A stretch of DNA of 64,000 nucleotides from Gammaproteobacteria bacterium (GTDB lineage Bacteria; Pseudomonadota; Gammaproteobacteria; Coxiellales; Coxiellaceae), in NCBI GenBank assembly GCA_030425685.1, contig JAUIAD010000001.1, forward strand, positions 248,001-312,000. The letters run 5' to 3'. Made by a program: the position numbers and the translations under genes. Numbering within the stretch: the first letter of the stretch is position 1; the number at the start of each line of letters is the position of its first letter. Below are positions 8,226 through 16,513 of the stretch, piece after piece. Under the pieces are notes generated by a model that saw only the letters and a list, made by a program, of their open reading frames with translations, was not told the origin of the DNA and ran no database searches.

Positions 8226-10353
8226 GCATAAGAATGAGAGTTTATTTTTTAAAAAAATACTTGTTTTAATTGCAGTGGTTGCTTTGTATTTTGGCACTGT
8301 TTTTTGTTTGCGTTCATATTTTCATGTTTCCAAAATGACGATTGGTTTGGCAACGAGTATCATTCTTTTGTTAATTGAATGTTGTACGGGTGTTTTCTTT
8401 TATCTTGTTGCACGTAAGCTTTCATCATTATGGCGTTCTACGTTTGTTACTTTTGCGATGGCTAAATTATTTAGTGCTTTTATACTGACACAAGTTGCCA
8501 TTGATTATATTTATAATAGGCATTTTTCTATTTTATGGTCTTACTATCTAGAGCTTTTTTTTAAGTTTGTTGCATGGTGTTTTATTGCATTGATGATAAT
8601 TATCAATGCTAGGGGTAAGCGATTTATGCTCTTATCGTTTGTTCCCTCGTTAGTTGCTATTGCTTTTCCAATTGTTCTTTTGGTATTGTTCCATTTTCAT
8701 CCGCATTCCATTACACACTCCTCAAAGTTATTACTAGCTAAAGCTTGCTATAATTTATTGTTTTTTACTATTTTGATTTTCTGTTTTCCAGTATTGAAGA
8801 ATAGATATGTGCTGTTGCTATTAATGGGGCAGTTAATGATAGTTATTTCAGATATTCTGACTACGGGTATGTATTATAATCATCGTTATTTTCAGATGGA
8901 TGTCTCTACAGAGTATCTGTGGATATTTGCTAAGGCATTGTTGTTGTTTTCTGCTGTTGAGCTTTATCGATGTCATGATTTTCATGTTCGTGCTTGGTTT
9001 TATAAAATTGATAATGTCCGGCCACAAATTATTTTCTGGGGGAATAATGTGGCGCTGCTATTCTTTTTTATGCTGGGTATACATAACCTACTGGCCGCAT
9101 TAGCCAACGAATTTGTTTGGTTTACATTCGATGTCAATATCACCATTCTTATTCCCTTTGTTACTGTCCTTTCAATCTTTACCGCATTTTTTGCGCGTAT
9201 ATTTTCTAAGGATTATCGTTTGATACGAACAGCCATTGTGCATAGTGAGGATTATGACAAGTCGGCCAAGTCATTTTATAAAAAAATTCACTTTCATGAG
9301 TTAAGGCGCTTAACACATTTTATTACTGATTCAATTAGTGTTCTCAATAAAAAAGAGCATATCCAAAAAGAGATGTGTGAGTTAGCTGCGCAGGCGGCTC
9401 ATGATATCCGTACGCCTATAACAGTGATAGGGATGTTGATTGAAGAAATTGATAATAAAATTTCTCCGGTGCTCAAAGAAAAGAATGAGTCCACCTTGTT
9501 GGGTATTCGAAAAACAGCAAATGATTTGCTGTTAATGCAACGTCAGCTTGCTAGTGCCAATTTAGCTGCTGGGGCAATGGAACCGGTTGAGCATTTAGGA
9601 TTGTTGTCTTACAATTTTTTTCAAAATAATTATCCGGCATTAAATGTTACATTAGATAATTCAGCATGGTTTGCCTTAGCGGTTAGCAATGCGCACGAAT
9701 TGATGGCATCTTTGCTAGTGTTCTTTAATGGTATTTTCCGTGATGAGCTATCTAGTAAGAATAGCACTGTTGCCATTACAGTTGATAATGAAAAGCAAGC
9801 CATGCGATATGAGTTTGTGTTGCAACTTGCTTCTCAAAATTTAAAATCCCATTTTGAGCCTTTTAGGGAAAGGGTAAGAAAAATTGGTTGTGATTGCTCA
9901 CTTGTCAAAGCAGATAACTCTTGTCAGTTAATATTATATTATCCTCTAATGAAGACAAAGCCCGCTTGGTGGCTGGATGCTATTAAGTTTGATAAAGCAC
10001 TTGCTATTGTTATCTTTGATGATGAGCAGGTCTATCATCGCACTTGGGATAAACTGTTGACGAAGCATGGTATCGATCCACAGCAAACCGTTGTTTATCA
10101 CTGTTATAACGAAGATGATTTTATCTCAGCAATGGAAAAAGTGGGTGAGCAGTGTCTGTTATTGATTGATTTTGAAATTAAAGGCAGCCGTCTGCTGGGA
10201 ACCGATTATATTCGCCAGTTTAATTTTCAAAAAAATAGCATCTTGGTCACCAATCATTATGACACCCTGCTATTACAGCTTATTTGTGAAGAAGAACATA
10301 TTAAGTTGTTACCAAAGCCCTTGCTTGCGCACTTAACCTTAAAAATACAGTAA
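8206..10353 (+). CDS. Membrane sensor kinase B: intact H-box and receiver, ATP-binding boxes lost
   Basis: About 715 residues from the ATG at 8206. A TTG at 8197 and a GTG at 8218, the latter behind GGTGAG, are alternatives. All overlap the end of kinase A, indicating translational coupling. Multiple membrane segments fill residues 15-345. The H-box is canonical (AAHDIRTPITVIG, His399). The region aligned with kinase A's HATPase domain reads NAHELMASLLVFFNGIFRDE where the N box should be, and no G1 or G2 glycine motif exists, so it should not bind ATP in the usual way. The C-terminal receiver keeps Asp605/Asp606 (IFDDEQ), Asp655 (LLIDFEI), Thr682 and Lys704 (LLPKPL). This is the mirror image of kinase A. 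Confidence 0.85.
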   Translation: MVSVVIKHKNESLFFKKILVLIAVVALYFGTVFCLRSYFHVSKMTIGLATSIILLLIECCTGVFFYLVARKLSSLWRSTFVTFAMAKLFSAFILTQVAIDYIYNRHFSILWSYYLELFFKFVAWCFIALMIIINARGKRFMLLSFVPSLVAIAFPIVLLVLFHFHPHSITHSSKLLLAKACYNLLFFTILIFCFPVLKNRYVLLLLMGQLMIVISDILTTGMYYNHRYFQMDVSTEYLWIFAKALLLFSAVELYRCHDFHVRAWFYKIDNVRPQIIFWGNNVALLFFFMLGIHNLLAALANEFVWFTFDVNITILIPFVTVLSIFTAFFARIFSKDYRLIRTAIVHSEDYDKSAKSFYKKIHFHELRRLTHFITDSISVLNKKEHIQKEMCELAAQAAHDIRTPITVIGMLIEEIDNKISPVLKEKNESTLLGIRKTANDLLLMQRQLASANLAAGAMEPVEHLGLLSYNFFQNNYPALNVTLDNSAWFALAVSNAHELMASLLVFFNGIFRDELSSKNSTVAITVDNEKQAMRYEFVLQLASQNLKSHFEPFRERVRKIGCDCSLVKADNSCQLILYYPLMKTKPAWWLDAIKFDKALAIVIFDDEQVYHRTWDKLLTKHGIDPQQTVVYHCYNEDDFISAMEKVGEQCLLLIDFEIKGSRLLGTDYIRQFNFQKNSILVTNHYDTLLLQLICEEEHIKLLPKPLLAHLTLKIQ

Positions 10354-10504
10354 TACTCCGAAGGAATGCAATAGCCCTCATCAGTTTACCGCTACATTAA
10401 GACAAGATCCGAACATTCTGCTCAAGCTCAGCGAATACTATCTCGCTACAATTTTCTATGTAGGCCACACTGGTTTACGCAAAGAATAGAGTGGAGGAAA
10501 AATC

Positions 10505-12940
10505 ATGACCCCTTGTACGCAATGTGGAAGAATGTTTGAGCCTGATCTTGAGTCAGGTATTCGTAAATGTGCTCGCTGCCATCCCGTTGGCGATTTTAGT
10601 GATGCCCCGCCAGCGCCAACTTTTCCTGTTGTATCTGCTCCAGGTCGTTGTCAAATTCCCGGTTGCACTAAACCCCTTGTGCGCCAACTTGATTGTGAGC
10701 AAGGTGGTCTTCATGTATGTAGTGAGCATGCTCCCTCATCTGCTTTATCGCCAGTTGCCTTGCCTTTAGAAGCGCCAAGATCAGCGCGCAGTATGTGGCA
10801 GACTGCCTTGCACTTGTTACAGAGTACAGCGCGTCATGTTAGTAATGTATCGGCGATCTATTCATTTTGTTCTCGTTTATACAACCGTGAATCGATTGGT
10901 GATATGCACGATGGTTTTGGTACTCCTGATTCTGGCTGGTTAACAACACTGTGTATTGATGGTGCTACCACAGGTGTGACGATGCGTTTCTTTTGGCGTA
11001 TTTGGCAGCGTTGGCGCATGTCACCTGAGGATAAACACTTTTTGAATCCACACGATGACTTTAATGATATGATCATTGCCATTTTTACGGTTTGCCGTTT
11101 TTCGGGTCAGAATCGTGTGCCTTTTACCGGGCTTTCTTCTGATGCTGTCGGTGTCTCTTCTCATTTTGATACAGCTTATAACGGAGGGTTAAAGGCAGGT
11201 CAATTTGTTAGTCGACTCATTGCCGTGCGTGATGTTGTTCTTGGTGTTGGGCAACTGCATGAGCTTTGTGGTGAATGGGGGCGTGTTAATATCGATCCTC
11301 CTGGTGCCCCCTTTGGCATGGGTTGGAAAGCGTATTTGCGTGAGGCGTTGCCAGAGGATTTAAAACATACAGACTCCGCTGATGGAGTCTTGGGAGGCTT
11401 GGTCGGCAGCCGTTCTAAGTCTGAGATTGGTCTGGATATGGTATTGGTTACGTTTACAGTTTTATTGCAAGCCACGCGTGCTTTTTACGCTGGGGCATCG
11501 ACTCCTTGGCTGGCATGGATCTTTGCCATTCTTGGTGTCGCTGATTTTATGGGTTTTGCCGTAAAAGATTTTAGTAAGTTGTTAGGGCTTGCTAAAGAGG
11601 CTGCCACTAAAATATTGCCTTGTTGGAGTTCAGGTGGTGATCCTGGTAGTTACTCCGCGAGACTCTCGCAAGCTTGTGGAGGGCGCAGCGATAGGCTTTT
11701 AACGTTAGCTGGAAGAATACAGGCTGATTTTGATGACGCCGATGTAGATCCGCATGGGATGTTTGTTCCTTCGCAGAAAACTAGAACATGGTTAACGTTT
11801 TTAGCTCGTTTTGAAGAATATAAAGCGGCGCGCTCTGGTCGTCCAGTAGACTGCGCTGGCGATTTGTACGATAGAATTCGTCGATTATCTCCAGACCTTA
11901 ATGGCGACGCAAGAGTGAGGTTTCAGACGGCTGAACCTATGCGTCCTGCTGGTGCACTAGATTTTGGCGCCTTAGGTGGTCTTTCTGGCACATTGCCGCA
12001 AGCGTCACCTTTATCTGCAGCATCATTAGAGGGTAGTGGTGATGAGTGGGTGTTTCGACCTGCTGCTCTTGCGGCAAATTGGGATGCGCCGTTTATACCA
12101 GAGATTCATATCGATACTGAAGGAACGCATGTGGCTGAAGTGGGTGGCGATGGCTGGTGCGGTTACCTGTCTATTGCTTGTGGATTGTTGAGCACTAGCC
12201 CAGAGGCACGAACAACCCATGGTCAAGTCGTTGATAAGGCCTTAGAGGTTTTACGTAATGTTCATCCAGGTCATGCGGCTCGCTTTACCCGTGAATGTTA
12301 TCGCCAATACCAATTACCAAGAAACCTAATGCTGGTGCCACAAGGGAATCATCAATTGCTTACGTATCTTGGTATGCAAAATGGCGGTACAAGGTTATAT
12401 GTGACCGTTTCGCCGGCAGCCGAGGCTGTAGATATGGCAGGTTTACCTTGGCATGATGTATGGTTAGATACGCAACGAGAAGATGCCATACGGGCAGGTC
12501 GGGAGGCTGATGAAGACATTCCAGATCCTGGGTATGCTTATTTTATCAATTTATATCACCAGGGCGGGCATTATCAGTTGGTTTGTCAATATGGTACAGC
12601 TGAGCGCTATGGGCATTATGCAGGTCAACCATGTCATCCTGAATGGTTAAGGATGAGTCCGCATCAGCAATATTTTGACGCTAGGCCAAGAAGTGGATCC
12701 GAAGAGACGGCAGTGCCTGGTGTGCATGAGTCAGGTGTCGTTGCCGGTACTACAACGCCTCGTAGTGATTCAAGTTGGTCCTCGACAGGTGAGGGATCGC
12801 CAAGAGACGGTTTACAAGAATCGGCAACAATGCATCCTTCTATGGTAGCTCCTGTTAGTCCTACAGCTGTTGATCGGGTGCACTCTTTTTCAGTAGCTCC
12901 CCCGGAGAGCGCTCCTTATGGGCTCTCTGCTGAATTTTGA
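10505..12940 (+). CDS. Putative OTU-type cysteine protease with N-terminal Cys motifs; effector candidate
   Basis: 811 residues, ATG behind GTGGAGGAA. The N-terminus has Cys pairs that look zinc-binding: CTQCGRMF...CARCHP (about 4-26) and CQIPGCTKP...CEQGGLHVCSEHAP (about 49-77). A central region of about 300 residues includes hydrophobic stretches. The segment at 540-700 carries GDGWCGYLSIA, with Asp549 and Cys552, and later GGHYQLVCQY, with His689. This matches the order and spacing of the OTU deubiquitinase catalytic motifs (DGxC ... HY/WxxV). The tail (about 725-811) is Ser/Pro-rich. OTU proteases cut ubiquitin chains, and Legionella injects several. Function and secretion here are inferred. 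It follows the kinases by 151 bases in the same direction. Confidence 0.65.
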   Translation: MTPCTQCGRMFEPDLESGIRKCARCHPVGDFSDAPPAPTFPVVSAPGRCQIPGCTKPLVRQLDCEQGGLHVCSEHAPSSALSPVALPLEAPRSARSMWQTALHLLQSTARHVSNVSAIYSFCSRLYNRESIGDMHDGFGTPDSGWLTTLCIDGATTGVTMRFFWRIWQRWRMSPEDKHFLNPHDDFNDMIIAIFTVCRFSGQNRVPFTGLSSDAVGVSSHFDTAYNGGLKAGQFVSRLIAVRDVVLGVGQLHELCGEWGRVNIDPPGAPFGMGWKAYLREALPEDLKHTDSADGVLGGLVGSRSKSEIGLDMVLVTFTVLLQATRAFYAGASTPWLAWIFAILGVADFMGFAVKDFSKLLGLAKEAATKILPCWSSGGDPGSYSARLSQACGGRSDRLLTLAGRIQADFDDADVDPHGMFVPSQKTRTWLTFLARFEEYKAARSGRPVDCAGDLYDRIRRLSPDLNGDARVRFQTAEPMRPAGALDFGALGGLSGTLPQASPLSAASLEGSGDEWVFRPAALAANWDAPFIPEIHIDTEGTHVAEVGGDGWCGYLSIACGLLSTSPEARTTHGQVVDKALEVLRNVHPGHAARFTRECYRQYQLPRNLMLVPQGNHQLLTYLGMQNGGTRLYVTVSPAAEAVDMAGLPWHDVWLDTQREDAIRAGREADEDIPDPGYAYFINLYHQGGHYQLVCQYGTAERYGHYAGQPCHPEWLRMSPHQQYFDARPRSGSEETAVPGVHESGVVAGTTTPRSDSSWSSTGEGSPRDGLQESATMHPSMVAPVSPTAVDRVHSFSVAPPESAPYGLSAEF

Positions 12941-13238
12941 TATAAAATAGATTAAAAATATCATAACCTAGCGAGCCGTCGGCGCAGCAATAAAAAAATT
13001 ACCGTTGCGCCGCCGTCCCGTTGCGTCCGCCGCGTAAGAACGGCGCCGCTACTAACTATAGTTAACTACTTTCCTAGCCCGTCACAAATAAATAACTAAA
13101 AACCCCCCTTTATTCTCTTTTAACTTTCCGATGCACCAACTTTCCATAAATCCTTAATACTCAATATGTATAATTTCAAAAATTATATCTAGCTATATAC
13201 GCTTACCTTTTAAAATTTAAATATCAAGGTGTTAACCA
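12941..13238. other. Intergenic region, 298 bases
   Basis: No gene seen. The left half is GC-rich with an imperfect stem (GGCGCAGCAA ... TTGCGCC near 12978-13011), which could end transcription of the preceding gene. The right half is AT-rich with a TATAAT-like sequence near 13170, probably promoter DNA for the next gene. A single CTTAATACT half-site near 13151 resembles half of a PmrA box, but no second half is present. Confidence 0.5.
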
Positions 13239-13541
13239 ATGAGAAAAAAAACGGTTGTTATAAATGTTGATCTGGTGGTTAGTTCAAAAGGCGAGTTTAT
13301 ACTTTGTGAAGGTGGTCCTGGTTGGGGTAAGGTCGGCTATGAGGGATATAGGCGCTTGCATGGTGACAGGATGGAAGAGGCTATTTTAAGGGCAATGCAT
13401 AAGTGGCATAAGACAGTTCATTTGATAAAACGCTCGAAAAACCTTTCATCAGAGGCAAAACAATATGGCTTTACTGAGCTTGATGCCATGTCTTTGCCAA
13501 ATGATTTGCAGGCAATAAGCGTCGCTTTTGCCTTTGCGTAG
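13239..13541 (+). CDS. Small orphan protein, 100 residues
   Basis: ATG behind AAGGTG with good spacing. I do not recognise the protein. It begins MRKKTVVINVDLVVSSKG, suggesting a beta strand, and has a Gly-rich segment (EGGPGWGKVGYEGYRR), then a basic helix (HKWHKTVHLIKRSKNL). No signal peptide or membrane segment is seen. The next gene follows within 15 bases in the same direction, so the two are probably co-transcribed. Confidence 0.6.
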   Translation: MRKKTVVINVDLVVSSKGEFILCEGGPGWGKVGYEGYRRLHGDRMEEAILRAMHKWHKTVHLIKRSKNLSSEAKQYGFTELDAMSLPNDLQAISVAFAFA

Positions 13542-13555
13542 CGCGCATTTTGACA

Positions 13556-14629
13556 ATGCGGCAAATGCGTGTCGATGCCAATGCCGAGCTGCTGCATGAT
13601 TTGACGAAAACACAGCAACAGATCTTAAATGACACCTTAAAGCACTTCTCAGATTTAACGCCAGAAGAAAAAAAGCGAAAGCAAATGATTAGGGAGAAGG
13701 GCATTCGCTTAACAGAGCTGCGCGGCAAGACGCAAATGGATATTGATCAGCTTGACCAGGATTTAGAGCAGAGTGAGTGGGATACCATGATGGCAAATAT
13801 GGATGAAAGCTTGATACAGCTAGATCAGTTGCATGATCTTAATAATGGCGGCGTTAATGCCCATGCACTGCAGGCGCAATACGACGAAATTGCCAGAAAA
13901 AAACAATTTCTCAAACAAAACCAAAAAAGTCTCGGGAAAATGAAAGCGATAAAGCAAGATTTTCTCGCCACCGTTGATATTACCGATCAAAATTATTTGG
14001 CCTTGGCGCAACGTGGAGAAGCGATTCAGCGTCTTATTGAGCAAGCAGAATATTTGAAAAAAGCCTCTGAAGAATTTGAAACAGCAAGTACTGGTCTACG
14101 ACATCATATGCAAGGGAGCAATTGGCTTTTTTACGGTGGCTTAGCATTTGCTGGCGGGGTGTTATTAGCTGCAACAGGCGGTGTGGCGGCAACGGTTCCC
14201 CTTATGGGTGGCGCGGTGCAGTCGGTGCTAAACAGCGCCAGTTATTATGTATGTATGCTTTCTTATGGCATGATCGGTTATGGTGCTTATCATTATTATT
14301 GGAGTGATATCCAGGATATTAAGAGAGTGCTGATGGATAGAATGGGTAAGGGTTGTGATAGTGTTGCAGGAGGCAATATGTTGCAGCAAGGCGCTCAGTG
14401 GATGTGGGATAGCGTTGCCAGTGCGGCGACTTACTTTACGGGAGCGGGGATTCAAATGAGCAGACAGGCGTATGACTACCTGTTAGCAACAATAGAAAGT
14501 GATGCGCGCGCTCGTATGCAAGAAGAAATCGATGGCTTAAAAGCAAAGTGCGAATGGCAGCAAAACTTATTAATGAAGTATCAAGCGCAAATGGAAAATG
14601 GCTTTGTTACTTATAGCAGGACGCAGTAA
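13556..14629 (+). CDS. Orphan coiled-coil protein with paired membrane segments; effector candidate
   Basis: 357 residues from ATG 13556; a TTG at 13550 and an ATG at 13565 are alternatives, and no start has a strong ribosome site. Residues 1-180 are charged and predicted coiled coil (for example LDQDLEQSEWDTMMANMDESLIQLDQL). Two hydrophobic segments follow at about 187-215 (WLFYGGLAFAGGVLLAATGG) and about 220-245. Residues after 250 form an amphipathic stretch ending in another short coiled coil. No known family is recognised. Long coiled coil plus a membrane hairpin is common in Dot/Icm substrates, but this is only suggestive. Confidence 0.65.
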   Translation: MRQMRVDANAELLHDLTKTQQQILNDTLKHFSDLTPEEKKRKQMIREKGIRLTELRGKTQMDIDQLDQDLEQSEWDTMMANMDESLIQLDQLHDLNNGGVNAHALQAQYDEIARKKQFLKQNQKSLGKMKAIKQDFLATVDITDQNYLALAQRGEAIQRLIEQAEYLKKASEEFETASTGLRHHMQGSNWLFYGGLAFAGGVLLAATGGVAATVPLMGGAVQSVLNSASYYVCMLSYGMIGYGAYHYYWSDIQDIKRVLMDRMGKGCDSVAGGNMLQQGAQWMWDSVASAATYFTGAGIQMSRQAYDYLLATIESDARARMQEEIDGLKAKCEWQQNLLMKYQAQMENGFVTYSRTQ

Positions 14630-14738
14630 ATAGATACCGTTTCCTCTTGCTGTGGGTATTGAACCAGCAGTCAACTAAAGCTCGTGAGGTCTTGCAGGAA
14701 CGCGCTTTATTTTCAAGGAATAACCTAGGTTAAGAAAT

Positions 14739-14787
14739 GCTGTGCTGCCATTTTGGCTCTCGACCAGTGATGATAGTGCAGCACAGC
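14739..14787. terminator. Stem-loop between convergent genes
   Basis: Ten-base arms GCTGTGCTGC (14739-14748) and GCAGCACAGC (14778-14787) are perfectly complementary across a 29-base loop. They lie between the 3' ends of two convergent genes. No T run follows, so a terminator role is inferred from position only. Confidence 0.35.
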
Positions 14788-14795
14788 TTGATAAG

Positions 14796-15857
14796 TTAAA
14801 CAGTTTTAGTAAAAGAGGGCGAGCCTTTTGTTGTGTTAGATGGCGGCGTTTGTTGTTCTAGCTTCCTTGTTTTAGCTGGCTTACTAAAGATGCCAGGCGT
14901 TGAAGGTGCTTTCAATGGCTTTTCTTTTCGGTCAATAAGTCGTTGAAACACTAACATTTGCAAAAAGACTGGGATGACTTGTGAAACACTTTTAACGCCA
15001 AAGCCACGAAATAAAACTTTGGGGCCATGTTCGGAAATTTTATTGCGTACTAGAATAACGCTATCTTGCCAAGATGAGCGCGTCACTTTGCCAGATTGTT
15101 TGTCTTCAAGTTGTCGCCATGTTTTGATGGTATCCAATGGATAGGCAACGGATACTCTTGCGGCGGAAAAAACAAATGAGCTAATACCATCTTGCGTGCG
15201 TTGATCCAATTGTGTTTTGCCTAGCGCAATTTTGCTCGCAGAAAAAACGCCCCAGGTGATTGGATTGCTAAATGTGTTGCGTAAGGCAGTAACGCCAACG
15301 CCATTATATAAGGCTGGAAAATTAGTAAAAAAATACTTAACCGAGTTGCCAGAAATAGCGCCATTTTGAATGCGAATTTTCATTGAGTCTAGTGGGTGCA
15401 ACGTAAGCTCCACCATGGCAGCGCCCCATCCAGCAAGCATAGATTTTCCTACGGTGTAAGCGGGGGTGTCGTAGCCTTCTGAGAATTGTTGGTCTAGTGT
15501 TCTTTTAAATTGTTTTTGTAATGGAAAAGTAACGGCACCTTGTGACAATTTATACGTTTGTTGCCACAGAAAACCAACATTAACAACAGAGCGTGCAATG
15601 GTGGCAACACCTTGATATTGGTAGCCTGGTGAAATAGCGCGTCCATAGTTACGTATCGTACCTTTAACGGTTCCATCGCCAATGGTAAAAGGGCAAGCGC
15701 GCGCACGCGTCACCAATGTATCTGGCCCCCATTTTGCAGCGCCGTTAACAAAGCCAGCCAACGCGCCAGCTAAATAAAGTCTTGATGAAGATGATTCTTG
15801 TTGTTGGTGAGATTCACTTGTCATTTGTTTTGCTTCAGCAGCAAGGCTAGGTCGCAT
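14796..15857 (-). CDS. Mitochondrial carrier (SLC25)-like protein; effector candidate
   Basis: 353 residues; ATG at 15857 behind AGGGAGAG. The protein shows the three-repeat plan of mitochondrial carriers. Two canonical signatures Px[DE]xx[KR]x[RK] are present: HPLDSMKIR (residues 154-162, repeat 2) and YPLDTIKTW (239-247, repeat 3). A degenerate one, GPDTLVTRAR (about 44-53), marks repeat 1. Hydrophobic segments alternate with these as expected for a six-helix carrier. The N-terminal 25 residues are Ser/Gln-rich and the C-terminal 60 are basic and Pro-rich, both beyond the usual fold. Carriers of this family are eukaryotic inner-mitochondrial-membrane transporters. Legionella pneumophila translocates one (LncP), so a host-targeted role is likely. 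The substrate is unknown. A PmrA-like box lies upstream. Confidence 0.85.
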   Translation of the reverse strand: MRPSLAAEAKQMTSESHQQQESSSSRLYLAGALAGFVNGAAKWGPDTLVTRARACPFTIGDGTVKGTIRNYGRAISPGYQYQGVATIARSVVNVGFLWQQTYKLSQGAVTFPLQKQFKRTLDQQFSEGYDTPAYTVGKSMLAGWGAAMVELTLHPLDSMKIRIQNGAISGNSVKYFFTNFPALYNGVGVTALRNTFSNPITWGVFSASKIALGKTQLDQRTQDGISSFVFSAARVSVAYPLDTIKTWRQLEDKQSGKVTRSSWQDSVILVRNKISEHGPKVLFRGFGVKSVSQVIPVFLQMLVFQRLIDRKEKPLKAPSTPGIFSKPAKTRKLEQQTPPSNTTKGSPSFTKTV

Positions 15858-15943
15858 ATTTAACTCTCCCTGAGTGATTAAGTGCGATATATGCTATAGA
15901 AAAAAAATAAAAAAACAAAGGAAATATTTTTTATTTATTTTTA

Positions 15944-15963
15944 AAAATTAAGGGTTTATTAAA
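15944..15963 (-). promoter_or_regulatory. PmrA-like tandem box upstream of the carrier gene
   Basis: Read on the minus strand it is TTTAATAAA-CC-CTTAATTTT, two TTAAT cores exactly 11 bases apart, as in the PmrA box I recall from Legionella and Coxiella (cTTAATatT-N2-cTTAATatT). It lies 87 bases before the start codon. The 15858-16129 interval is very AT-rich, so chance matches are possible. Nothing else is seen in that interval. Confidence 0.45.
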
Positions 15964-16129
15964 TATTATTAATATTGACTACAGCAAGAGTGCGCTGATT
16001 TCATTTTTATATCTTGTCCTTAATGTTGTGAAAAGCAGATTGCTTAAGAGTAGTTGTATTGAAGATGATTTTATAAAAATGCATTGTTGATATGTGATAT
16101 TGAGAATCAGATTTATTTCTAAAACGTGA

Positions 16130-16513
16130 TTATTTGCAATGATCCTTGCTTATTTTAAGTTTGCCTCGTTTAGAGTGTTGCCAAGGCCAGTGATTTGTAA
16201 GTTCAAGTACGGTTGTCCAGCTAAGCAGTGTTCGTATAATTACAGTAATGGCCAATAACGCTAGGTTTGTTATGGTGGGGTCAAGCGCTACTGTTTTAAT
16301 GATAGTCGCAGCGACCAACACTTCTAAACCAATTAAAATAACACGACCTAAAGACTGGCGATAAGTTTCTAGGGCAATCTTTGTTTCTTTTTTGTAAGCT
16401 ATGCGTAAGCATTTTATGGTCGCAACAACAAAGCCAATGATAAGTGCTGTCGCACCAATGATTTCTATCAGCTTGGCAAGCAGAATTAAACTCTCAGGAG
16501 CTAGTTTGGTCAT
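16130..16513 (-). CDS. DUF1622 membrane protein, second of a tandem pair
   Basis: 127 residues from the ATG at 16513, preceded by AAGGAG; the longer frame from 16564 lies inside the upstream gene. Three hydrophobic segments are seen (ALIIGFVVATI, VILIGLEVLVAATII, LALLAITVIIRTLLSW). The central LGRVILIGLEVLVAATIIKTV motif is typical of DUF1622. The start overlaps the upstream gene's end by 20 bases and both share the fold (LGLEILVLADVVSTI versus IGLEVLVAATIIKTV), so they are a duplicated, translationally coupled pair. Function is unknown. Confidence 0.75.
   Translation of the reverse strand: MTKLAPESLILLAKLIEIIGATALIIGFVVATIKCLRIAYKKETKIALETYRQSLGRVILIGLEVLVAATIIKTVALDPTITNLALLAITVIIRTLLSWTTVLELTNHWPWQHSKRGKLKISKDHCK

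Noticed and set aside
10524-11082. Overlapping frames within the OTU candidate gene
   Set aside because: No ribosome sites or recognisable motifs, and the 811-residue frame spans them without interruption.
13145-13175. PmrA-like site before the 100-residue orphan
   Set aside because: Only one half-site (CTTAATACT) is present and no partner lies 11 bases away.
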